DNA from: Escallonia rubra | Lineage: Eukaryota; Streptophyta; Magnoliopsida; Escalloniales; Escalloniaceae | NCBI GenBank assembly: GCA_033065855.1 | Contig: JAVXUO010001343.1 | Coordinates: 124,001-188,000, forward strand | DNA length: 64,000 bases | Direction of reading: 5' to 3' | Shown: positions 49,201 to 60,300 of the stretch, piece by piece | Layout of the letters: every line of letters begins with the position of its first letter | Position numbering within the stretch: the stretch's first letter is position 1 | Notes under the pieces: generated by a model | What the model was told of the DNA's origin: nothing | Database searches by the model: none | The model's input: only the letters and a program-made list of their open reading frames with translations | Position numbers and translations under genes: made by a program

Positions 49201-50393
49201 CTACTGCTAGATACGTCGGAACCTCAAGCACCGTTTGTCGGAACTCGTGGGGTTTCGTTGAAGCATTCTGAACATTTTTCGAGTTCGGATACTGATGACT
49301 AAAAGACGTATGCGGAGCGAACTTGGAGATTTTGTGCAATTTGCTTTTTGAAAAATATTTGTACTAAATTCAATTGATAAGCTTTCAAGCTTCCAATGAT
49401 TACATCCAAACAACAATGCCTTAATTCATATTTTACTCCAATCTTAATTCCATTTTATTTACCAATCGGATCCTGAAAGAAGTTTTCTTACGTACTCTTT
49501 AATTCGGAGGAAAAACGCTCGCAAATAATCTTGATCAAATTGGAGTGTGATACCACCATTATTAAGTGTGATAGGTCTTCATTGTATTGAGTGGGCATCA
49601 TCATCATGAAGAATTGTGGGCTTATTGGGGGTTTTGTTATGCTGCTCTCGTCATTTTTTGAGTTACAAACAAACAGAACAAGCAATCAAACGAACGTGGG
49701 AACATCGATGTTGACCCGCGAGATTATTTATCGCACCGTACAATTGCATGAAGCAACGAGGAATTATGGCGAACGGCTCATCTTAATTCTTTCATAGTTC
49801 TTCAAAGTATATGAGATGGCAATGGTGAGTTGGCGACGGTCTGAGAAAGAGAAGCAAATATTAATTGTAAAAAGGTTTCAATAAAATAACGAGAAGGAAG
49901 GATTTCAAGAATCGGGTTTGTACCACATCATCTTTATCAAATTTATTTTGACATTTTTCTTTCACAATTCGGACCTGACCACTTTCCTCTCACAATGCTG
50001 ACACCATCCATCTAATTGCATGCAAGCTTTGCCCTATCTGAAGAACGCCTGCTTGTTAATTTTGTCAAGCCCACTCGTGACTTACTTTCGATGGTACTCG
50101 ATATTTTCATGTAACCGTGAGAAATCACTTTAAAAATTCTCAACTTTTTCATACAAAATCAACTTCATATCGTTTTGATGTTAATGGACGAATATATTTT
50201 TTGAATTTTGTTACTCTAACAAGATCGTTATCGATATTTACAAATCTCTTTAACTACAATATGTAAAGTCCTAATGCTAAAACAATCATACCATATAAAA
50301 ACAATGAAGGCCATTCATACTCGCGATTTGTCGTGTCAATGTATGAGATAAACTTGTTTGTGTTGATACGTGCAATTTGCTCGTAATGATATA
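46236..50393. other. Long spacer; only doubtful gene fragments
   Basis: Nothing is firm in 4 kb. The minus strand at 47075-47263 and 47661-47873 has two short frames whose translations look more protein-like than their surroundings (GWAYIDMGGLGLCPVELIKG and SWYQRVGAWGRVLGLEPL). They might be exons of a decayed gene, but I recognise no family and no splice sites join them. The rest is AT-rich without features. Confidence 0.35.
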
Positions 50394-50755
50394 CGCTCTC
50401 CATCCCACGTAATTTGATTAACTTTTTTTTGTACGCATATTAAGGATTTAAGTCATATATTATGTGTTCTTCATTTTACCCTTTAGATAGAGGATGAGAA
50501 GAAAGTGAGTCAGGAGAGAAAAATGAGTTAATGAGTGTTAAATGTGGCAAGAGAAATATAATAAAAAGTGTCAAAAAGTGGATCATGAGAAAAAATATGT
50601 GTTGGCGGAGAATTAAATGTATAAAGAGAAATAGAATAATAAAAAGTGTAACTATGTAAAAACACCTGAAGAATCTTTCTTAATTTATAAAGCGAACAAT
50701 TTTTGGGAAATGCCCGAAAAAAGAAATACGATCAATTTTTATGGGACGGAGGGAG
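50394..50755. mobile_element. Stowaway MITE (Tc1/mariner), 362 bp
   Basis: The left end CGCTCTCCATCCCACGTAAT and the right end, on the minus strand, CTCCCTCCGTCCCATAAAAA are the plant Stowaway TIR family, and both are flanked by TA (50392-50393 and 50756-50757). The internal sequence resembles the copy at 23025-23312. Confidence 0.85.
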
Positions 50756-52830
50756 TACATGCCCACACCTTAATTTGTTGCTAGAAAGTTAATAGCTACT
50801 ATTTATTAAACTTCTCATTCTTTCGGGAGGCAAAAATGAAAGTAGAAGGTGGCAAAGCAAACTTTCTTTATAATCTACAGTAGCGGCCGGCGGGGTTAAT
50901 ATAAGTATGAAATGAAAACAAAAGGCAATACCGTTATAGACCACCAAAAGAAAATAAACAAGGGCAAATGTTGCTATCCTGTGGTTGTAAATCTGGAACA
51001 GATGCAACACAGGCGATTCCACCACATCTTACAAAAAGAAGTCCAATTTCGGATCTTGTGTCCACTTTTAATATATTTAAACCGAATTTGTTTTTTCCCA
51101 TATATAATTATCGGGTCAAAACAAAAGTAAATCATTGATTTGTCACTTGTAGGACTTGAATTCATTTAATAAATTGTGCTCCTTGGAGCTTAGCAGGTTG
51201 CCCTTTATAATAGGCACCTAATTTAATTATTTAAGGGGAAAAGGAAAACATGTTTTTGGTGTTATTATTTTTGGTATAGGAGTTTTCGTGATTTAATCAC
51301 CTCATTGCCCTTATATTTTATTTTTGTCTTTAGTACATAAATTCGAACTTAGTACTATTTTTCATTTCACTAACTAAAATCGATTTCGAGTCTATCAATT
51401 TCCTTCGTTGATGTTAAAAATACTCTGCTCTAATGAAATAATTCATGGCAAAAAAACAATTGCAGTTGGCCGGAAATGAGCAAATAAATTACGGTAAGGC
51501 TTCATATCATCTGTGTAAGATTGAATTCTGTCTAAAGTTACTTATACTGCGGCGTACCCTCCGTCAAATCTTTTGAGACAACATCATTTGATGATATACA
51601 AATACGTGTTATTAAACATTCAAAAAGTTGCACTGCATTACAGTGTCGTTTATTAACCCTATTAATTATTAATTATATTATTAATAAACAAGCAATATAA
51701 CATAGTGTACAAAAAAAAAGAACAAAAGAACAACTAATCGCTTTTTCGCGATATAAACGCTAATATGAGTGATACATAATCATGTCTCCTTTACATGTTC
51801 GAGAGCTACGAAAATAACAACTTCTTTATTGCCAATGACGCTTTCTTGTTAGTTTAGTTTTGGTGCAAAAGTTTGTTAACTTTCCCCGAGAGACCTTTAG
51901 GTATGATGAAGCGTGGCACTAATGTGACTGTACCCATAGCAGCTGGTTTAGTTTACATCTTTGTCCCATTTTAATGTTTTGAAAATTGCTTTATACATGC
52001 ACTTTTTCTTTTTTACGACTCCATTGCTCTCTGTAGAATTGCACTTATAAATAATGACGGTTATGAAAAAACGGCAGATATGTGACAAGACTTTGCCATT
52101 GCCAAATTCCCACTTGAAATCTACAAGAACATCTTTATATGAAGTTTTTTTTGAACTTTCGACTGTACTTTTTTATTTTACTTCTTAAAATTGTTATACT
52201 CCTCTTTTGAATTTTTTTTTGATGATCATAAAGGTAATGTAAATATTTAAACCGACCTTCTAATGCTAACCTACTTTCTAGTTTTTACCTCCATTACTCA
52301 CCTCTCTTTCTATTTGTTCATAATTATGTTTTCTCTTGATTTTCTCTCACAATCTCTGATTTCTTGCGTCCACCCTTCAATTCACGGTAAAGTATATTGT
52401 AAGTTTCTAATTCTACGTACATACTCACCACGCAAAATTATAATTTGTGTCTGCACATATATCGTCTGTATCCCTGCACTAGCAACAGTTTCAATTTACA
52501 TTTATCCCTTTCGCTACGACTGCTACTATTCGGGGCAGTCCTAAGCAACATCTCCGTGGGAATTGCGCGAATAATAGCCCAAATGCCATAAAAACTAAAG
52601 TTGCAAAATTTTTTAACGGCACCTTTCTCCCATCTAAAAAATTCCCTGGCAATATATCTGCACTATCCTAAGCCCTTACATTAATCACGTGGGACAAAAC
52701 ACCCATTCCATTAGGCCAAAGCCAGCTCGAAGGATCAAATAACCTTCCCAAAAATACCAGAAATCCCACAACAGTTGGAGAAATTTAGGAGCATAGTGCG
52801 CTGAGTGTATTTAGTGTACACACCATAGTG
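50756..52830. other. Spacer, cyclin promoter region
   Basis: AT-rich with no gene recognised. The last few hundred bases are probably upstream control sequence of the D-type cyclin gene. Confidence 0.4.
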
Positions 52831-52838
52831 TATATAAC
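52831..52838 (+). promoter_or_regulatory. TATA box of the D5 cyclin gene
   Basis: TATATAAC lies 140 bases before the ATG, giving a leader of about 110 nt if transcription starts 30 nt downstream. Confidence 0.5.
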
Positions 52839-52872
52839 CGCTAAAAACTCCTGCTATATCTCATCCACTAAA

Positions 52873-52880
52873 TTTGGCGG
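52873..52880 (+). promoter_or_regulatory. E2F-like site near the cyclin start
   Basis: TTTGGCGG fits the plant E2F consensus WTTSSCSS. It lies about 35-40 bases downstream of the TATA box, near the transcription start. E2F control of cell-cycle genes is established; that this site is bound is inference. Confidence 0.45.
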
Positions 52881-52977
52881 CACCTAAAACGCTGCTCATC
52901 TCCTTCATTGCCTCTCCTTGTTAATAAGCTATAATCTTCAGATACCGTCTACTGGGTTTGTTCAATTCCGCTTGTAG

Positions 52978-54325
52978 ATGCACAAAGAGAAGCAACAAGA
53001 TATGGAGGGATTAGACACTTCAGTTTCTCTCTCCAGTCTTTTGTGTGAAGAAGATGATTCTTTTTTAGGCCAACACCAGAACCCAGATGAAGACTTGGAT
53101 TCATGTTCTCTTTCTGAATCCGAAGATGATTATGTACAAACCTTACTAGAGAAAGAGACCAGCCTTGAATCCTTCCCTGATTCTTCAGAAAGGAGTAAAA
53201 GATTGCCCAAACATGCCCGTTTGGATGCCGTCAACTGGGTTCTCAATGTTGGTTCTCTCTTAACGATCAGTATTGTGTTTAGTTCTTCTTTTAGTATTTG
53301 TGGGGTTATTTGGTGTTTCTTGATTTTCTTGATGCAGACAAGAGCATTCTTTGGGTTTCATTCCCGTACAGCCTATTTGTCACTGACATACTTTGATCGG
53401 TTTCTTTCAAGAAGATCCGTTGACGTAAGAATCTCCAGTTATACATGTCCTCATTTGGGGTTCCATTAATTTTTGTAGCTTTATTTTATTTGGGAATGTT
53501 GTTGATGTTGATAGAATGGGAAAGCTTGGGCTATTCAACTATTATCAGTGGCTTGTTTCTCTTTAGCGGCAAAGATGGAGGAATGCAGTGCACCGGCATT
53601 GTCGCAATATCACGTAAATGAAAACAATTTTGAGGGCAATGTGATTAAGAAAATGGAGCTATTAGTGTTGAACACTTTGGATTGGAAAATGGGTCCAGTC
53701 ACTCCTTTTGCTTATCTTCACTATTTCATTGCCAAGTTCTGTGGTGACACTAGCCATAAAGTGTTGGTTCCGAGGGCAAATGAACTCATTCTAGCAATAA
53801 CAAAAGGTAACCCACAATTTCCTTGACAAATCACAGATTGGGTTTTGCTGAATTCATCTTGTACAATTCTTTACGAAGTTTAATTGTTTGATACAGAGAT
53901 TAACTTGATGGATCATAGACCATCTGTTATTGCTGCAGCCTCTGTCTTGGCAGCTTGCGATGGTCAATTAACAAGAGAGGCAATGGAGTCCAAGGCAAGT
54001 GTCATCTCATCATGGGGATCTCTAGACAAAGTGAGTCTCTTTGCTTCATCATTTAAAATCTCTTTTTCCTTGACAAAAGTAAATCTCTTCCTATAGTGAC
54101 TATTACATTGCACTTCAACAGGAACGTATTCTTTACTGTTATAATCTACTGCAAGACATAGAGATGGGAAGAACTAAGACCCCTGAGTCATTAGTTTCCA
54201 CGGATTTATTGGCACATCATTCGAGGTCTGCTTTTCTTGAGAATTCTTCCAACACCTCGGCTGTTGGCGCTAAGAGAAAACTTACATTCTTAGACGATGA
54301 TCAGCACAAGATTAGTAGGACATAG
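52978..54325 (+). CDS. CYCD5;1: D5-type cyclin (CYCD5;1-like), 328 aa, 5 exons
   Basis: Exons 52978..53247, 53338..53424, 53515..53806, 53897..54030 and 54122..54325 join in frame. D-type cyclins pair with CDKA and start phosphorylation of retinoblastoma-related protein at the G1/S step in the nucleus. Seen: an LxCxE motif near the N-terminus (LLCEE, about residues 21-25), the Rb-binding signature; the cyclin box from about 80 (DAVNWVLN, then HSRTAYLSLTYFDRFLS) with the MRLL-equivalent region SVACFSLAAKMEE; a cyclin C-terminal fold; and the tail GAKRKLTFLDDD. The tail and the box resemble Arabidopsis CYCD5;1. There is an in-frame stop just before the first ATG; a second ATG at 53002 (residue 9) could also be used. 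Intron 1 is open in frame for its 90 bases and has an atypical donor (AAT|GTTGGT), so its retention is conceivable. Confidence 0.92.
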
Positions 54326-57300
54326 TGGGAATTTTCGTCATTTGGAAAGATTGATTGATGTTCTTTGATTGGATTACAGTTTCTATTTTTGTAGGAAAGT
54401 TTATACTTAGGCGGATGATAGCGTTGCTAATATTGATCTACCAACTCATGGTACGATTTGGAGTTGATGACAAGGTTCCATTACCGACACCCAACAAAGG
54501 GGTTAAATGAGAAGGGGGGAAGTAAATAAAAAGTGGAATTGATAACTTTAGCATATAGTAAGAAGCTGACTAAAGTGCAAAAGCCATTACGAGGAGGAGG
54601 GCCAAAGGAGATGGCCACAAGACCATTGAAGACTGTTTCTTAATAGTCATTCTGAAGAGAAAATATTGAATGCTGCTAGTGCTTACCACTTTTCAGTTTG
54701 GCTTATCTTTTTTCGTTTTGTTAATTGCTTTTGTTCAGAGGGAAATTGTATTCATGTGTCGATGTACACATCAGTTCCAGCCCTACCATTTTGATGGGAA
54801 GGCTTGGGATGCTTCCTGTGTCTTTCAAAAGGCTGAAAGCCATGAGGATTGAGGAATGAGGAACGAAGAGCTTTTTTTGTTTGATTTGATGCATCTGTGT
54901 TGCATTTGGGCCTTCAAAAAGTATGTAAAGGGGAATGTGAGTGGATTTGTTTGAATATTGGTGGTTGCTTTTTGATGGTTGGGAAGCGTCAACTTTCACT
55001 GTTTGTGCTGTGTTTCGGGTCAGGGAGGCCAACAAAAATCATTTTGTGAATCAAAGAGGAAGCCCTTTATGGATTATACCTTGTGCCTTATATGCTATTA
55101 ACATGTGGATTACGTAGTTTGCCGAAGTAAACTCTAGGATGCGACATATAAATGGTAACGGTGCCTATGACATGGTGAATTTTCAGCCGCGAATTTGACA
55201 AAGAAGTACATGTAGATAATGTTTGAAATCTTACTTTGGTTTATCTGATTCTTGATGCTTTTTAAGTGAATTGTCTGTTTGCTGATCGCAGACCTTGATT
55301 GCACCTTTTGAAGGTTAAACGTAACATGGTAGTGAGAGCTTATAGGCCCGTAGTCATGACCTTCAACCCCTCACCCCCATCCAAAAAAAAAAAGCACACG
55401 AAATCTGCTTTCGCCTTAACTTTGTATGCTGTCTTTTGGAAGTAACGGGGATATTTTGGATAGGATCACTAGATATTCTGTGACATCAGAAGCCACTCTT
55501 TCTTTAACAAGGGCACCAAAGCTTGGTAAATTGGACGAAACAATGCATGTCCCCCCATGTATGTGACCTTAGAATGGAATTCTTTCTTGAATGTGGTTCC
55601 ACCGAAGGAAACTCTTGCTTTTGACACATGAAGGCGGGGTGTTTGCTCCCTTTCTTGATGCTGTAGGACCAGATTACATCCTCCAGGAGCAGGTGAGTTT
55701 GATATTTCACTGTGAAATTAGGGTCAGAGGCTCCACCCCTCCACATGCCGCTCTGGGGAGCGAGCATAAATAGCCAGATTGTCCTGGCAATGTACAATAA
55801 TGTTTTTTACTCGGGATGTACTGGTATTCTTGTGGTCGAGCAGGTTGGCCCTGTAGGAACATTGCTGTAGCAGCAGCAGCAGAGAGGTCAACTCATAAAG
55901 CGCTAATGTTTTCTTTGATAGGAAACACCAAGAAAGCTCTGAGAAATGGGGCAAATGGGCAATTTTCATACCCCATCCATTTCTGTCGAGCTGTTTCCAT
56001 TTGTAATCATCCTACGGAAAATGAGCCAATGGGCTTGCATGCTCATGGTTTTATACTCGAAAATGACGTAGAATTGAGAAATGTTCCCATTTGTTTCGTA
56101 TTTTGAATTTGAGGCAGCTTTTCTTGACTGGCCTTTTGTAACAAAATCTTCTAATCATCAAAATAAAGAGTCAGAAACATGTGGGTTGCTTTTAACCCGA
56201 GTAGGGAAGCGAGCTTACTAAGAAGCCCCGTGATACCATGGTTTTTTATTCTTGAGAGTTATATATTAACTATATCGACAGAACTGCTTCATATACCTCA
56301 GCTAAACACTAGAAAATTTGTCAATCCAGCTATCGGAACATGTGCGCAATTCTTCTTTGCTTTGATGTGATCGGAGAGCTATGCATTACTGGACGACGTG
56401 AATCCATGTGCGTCGTCTCATTCTTTTCATGCTCTTTTTATTCATACAGTTGGATTTTTATTAAAGTATGTTTGAATCGAGAAATACGGAGAAGCTCAAC
56501 TGCATAATTTATATTGTTAACCCTATAGTCTCTGAACCAGTGATAATATCACATAACACTGAAGTTACAAGTTAGTTTGTCTTGTTAGAGTGAAAAATGA
56601 ATTTTGGCACTTATATCTATCTAGAGTAATATGACATAAATTGAAAACGTAAACCAGTTTAGTTTGCCTTCTACATTCTTTTTATAAGGACAAGTCACAA
56701 TTATTGAACACAATTTAACGAATTAATTCTCTTGTAGTATTATAACTTTACAACAGAGAAGGGGGAGGTGGCGCGGGGGGGGGGATGGGGAAAGGGTTTG
56801 AAAATTTTCTTTTTTGACTATTACTCGGATAGAAGGAATCTTTCTCCTACTCTCATATAGTGACAGTTAATGGTCGTCAAATATATCTAGTGACTTTTAT
56901 TTAGTGATGCTAAAAAAATGCTGTTAAGAATTATCGTTAAAAGTGTTAGCAGAAAAGTCACTAAGATTATTTAATAATTATTTATTATTATTATATACAT
57001 AATTAAAAGAAAATATTTACAACTCGGTAGCGCCCAAAATTTGTTCGACTTTCTATACATGAGTACGAGTGGGTTTCCTAAAATTCAAGGTCTAGCAACT
57101 AATCTAGCGCCACAGCACCAGAAATTCAAATTTACATGTTTAACGTTACAGTGAAAGTCTGTTACTAAGAGAACAGACAACTAAATCGAGGTCAAATCAA
57201 ACTATCCAAATTTATATCAACGTCTCCCTTCCCTCCTTCATATAGTTCTCCTCACCAGCCGTCCCACTATCTTTGCCCCTCACCCAAATCAAAAACAACG

Positions 57301-57334
57301 GCTCTCTCTCTCCCTCACGCACGCACCAGTCTCA
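54326..57334. other. Spacer, cyclin 3' region and CAP-G2 promoter
   Basis: The frames at 55504-55797 (-) and 55816-56106 (+) show no family features. 56853-56985 is a dispersed repeat. 56761-56790 is a G-rich run. Nothing else is recognised. Confidence 0.4.
56853..56985. repeat. Dispersed repeat, second copy at 36587-36725
   Basis: Both copies have the order ATAG(T/C)GACA(G/A)TTAATG, then TCGT(T/C)A(A/G)ATAT, TAGTGA, CTAAAAAA, and TTATC(G/A)(T/C)TAAAAGTGTTA. Each can form an imperfect foldback (AGTGA / TCACT words). The pattern resembles subterminal sequence of CACTA-type elements, but I see no CACTA end. Confidence 0.5.
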
Positions 57335-60300
57335 ATGGAGAAGCGACTCCGCTCGTCCCTCCACACCTCTGCCGAGGACTTCCTCACCTCCGCCGCCAAA
57401 CTAGGCCTGAAATCGGCCAAACCCTCCCTCAAAGCCCTGATCCACCGCCTCACCCCCTCTGCCGCCCTCTCCTCCTCCCTCCTCCTCCACCTCCACCGCT
57501 CCATCTCCCATTCCATCGCCCAATTCAAGCACCTCTCCATCTCAACGCCCTCCGCCCTCGCCCAATCACCTCCCTCCCCTCCCACCAAGCGTCTCCGTCG
57601 ATCCTCGCGCCACTCTAAAACCACCTCCGAAAATTCCGCTGCAAGTGACCACGAAAATGCCAAAAAGACTGTCACCGAGAGCCTTCAGGTTTACGCCTAC
57701 GTGGCACTCATGTGCGTTCTACATCCGAAGAAGGCGTTTTCGCCGGCCGATTTGCTGCCAGCTGTCAGCGAATTGCACGACAATTTAATTTTGTTCGAAT
57801 CCGATTCGATTTTATTATCTGAGATTGCGAACTTATGTGAGGAGTGGTGGAAGGAAGATTTACCTGGAAGGGAAGCCCTAATTTCACAAACGCTGCCGTT
57901 TTTGCTGTCGAGGTCGTTGACGTTGAAGAAGAAAGTGGATGTTCACAGGGTTTACGCGCTTCGCGAGGCGTTTAATTTGTTCGATTTCGAGGATGACAGT
58001 ATAGAGGACTTGAAGCTGCTTCTCATACGGTGCGTGATCTCACCGTTGTACTTGAAGACGGAGGATGGGAGGCGGTTCGTGGCGTTCATGTTCGGGCTGA
58101 GCGGGCAGCTCGTGAAGGAGGCGCTGGCGATGATCAGGTCGCAGATCCCGTTTGGGAGGAGGTCGATGCTGGAGGCGTACGCGGAGATTGTGTTCAGGGC
58201 GTGGAAGGCTGTGGACGAGGGGTCGAGGGGTGAGATTGTTGACGGATTCTTGCAGGGATTGGTTGATAGCGCAATACACGCTAGTTCCAGGCCGTTTGCT
58301 GCGTCTATTAGGAGGGTTTTGGGGGGATTTATTAACCAGCGAACTACTGATGGCGTTGAGAAGCTCCTTTTTCGCCTTGCTGAGCCTGTGATTTTTCGGT
58401 CACTACAGGTGCGTATTGGCTTAGCTTGGTTATGCTTTATGATAGTTAATAGTACTTGCTATCGGAGTTACTTTTAAAGACAGTGGACTTTGATGTGTAT
58501 AAGTTAATGTTGTATATGATATTGTGTTTGTAATACCTTGCCTTGATGAATGAACCATTTTTCCATATGGCTTTGGTTCTGCTCAAGCACGAATTTTGCA
58601 ATCAATGAATAGTGATACGAATTTGGTACATCCTAAAAAGAATAGATGTTAGTTAAAAATCAGCATGGCTAGACTGCGTACACCATGTATACACTTTCTG
58701 CGCTAGTTACTGATGTTAACCTTATTCAGGTTTGATCTGATGTTAACCTTATTCAGGTTTGATGTGCTGTTCTAGTGTCCATTTCCTTGATATTCTTTTG
58801 GAAGATTCCATATTATTGATCACGAATATGTTTCTCTTATTCCAACCTCCCATTCTGACCATGCGGACTACTTTCTAGTATATTTGTTTTGATATCTCTG
58901 TACGAGTTCATTCCCCGGTATTCACTTAAGAGAAAAGTATGGGAGTGGGAAGAGACAGTGAGGAGTGGGGTCGATGTAGTAGGGTCTCTTTGGAGGATGT
59001 CTGGATCCCCAAATCTAAGTTCCTTTCTTTACAGTATGAAGGCGTAAGGCCAATGTTTGCTGAAGAATTGGAAAGACATTTTTGAATTGCTTAAGTTGTA
59101 CAGTATTTAGAAATTTCAAAACAAAAATGCGATACGTGATGCAACATGCACTTTCTGAAATGTAAACCGCTGGCGTTTCTGGTAACTGAAGGGCCCGTTA
59201 GCAGTACTTCTACGAAATTGCTCAGCAGGGATCCAGAACATAAGCATAACAAACCTTCAAGTTTCATCTATGTGTCTTTGTGTGCAAGATAATTTCATAT
59301 GCTGCTTTTGGCAGGTTGCAAACTCAAATGTTCGTCAAAATGCATTGCACTTGCTTTTAGACCTTTTCCCTCTTGAAGACCCCGATTCTACAAAGGAGGT
59401 CAAAGATGCATTGCTCGATAAACAGTTCTTTTTATTGGAGAAACTACTCATGGATGAATGTCCAGATGTAAGAGTTGTAGCAGTTGAAGGGTCTTGTCGC
59501 ATTCTACATTTGTTCTGGGAAATAATTCCATCATCAACCATCACAAAATTAATCACCAAAATATTTGACGATATGACGCATGATGTATCTAATGAGGTCA
59601 GGCTTTCCACAGTGAATGGCATTATATATTTGCTTGGTAATCCTCAATCACACGATATTCTTAAAGTGCTTCTACCAAGATTGGGGCACTTGATTTTGGA
59701 TTCTGCCCTTTCTATACGCGTTGCTGCTATTGATCTACTTCTTCTTTTGAGAGATATCAGAACTTTTCAGTTTCATAAGGTAAAGTCACTCTTTGAAATT
59801 TAATATATGATTCATCTGTTAGTGTTATTGGCACCGTTCTTTCTACAAGTTGACTGTGCTGTCATTTTTTGGTTTCCTGAAGGTGGTTAGCTTAGATGTA
59901 TTATTAACGACGCTTGCCACCGATCAGCCACTTGTTGCTCGGAAAATTACTAAACTTATTATACCATCATACTTCCCCTCGAAAGTGAGTCCAGAAGAAG
60001 CTTGTAGTCGTTGTGTTACACTTATTAAAAGGTCCCCTATAGCTGGAGCAAGGTTCTGTGAATTTGCTTTATCTGAAGGGGCATCTCTGCCGGCTCTCAT
60101 GGAGCTTTTTCGAGTTTTCATCAGTTTGGCTCTGTCACCTGATAAACTGGAGTCCAATCAGATTGATGCTTTGCTTGTTGCTGCCGCATACCTTTGCAAC
60201 AATCTAGTCAGTGATGCATCTTACAAAATTGCTCTTAAGAAGGAGTTATCTGGTGACAAGATGAAGTGCTTATTTGTTGCTGCAGCTACTGGACGGGCTC

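Noticed and set aside
57289-57675. 128-codon Arg/Glu-rich minus-strand frame over CAP-G2 exon 1
   Set aside because: Antisense shadow of the GC-rich serine/proline coding exon.
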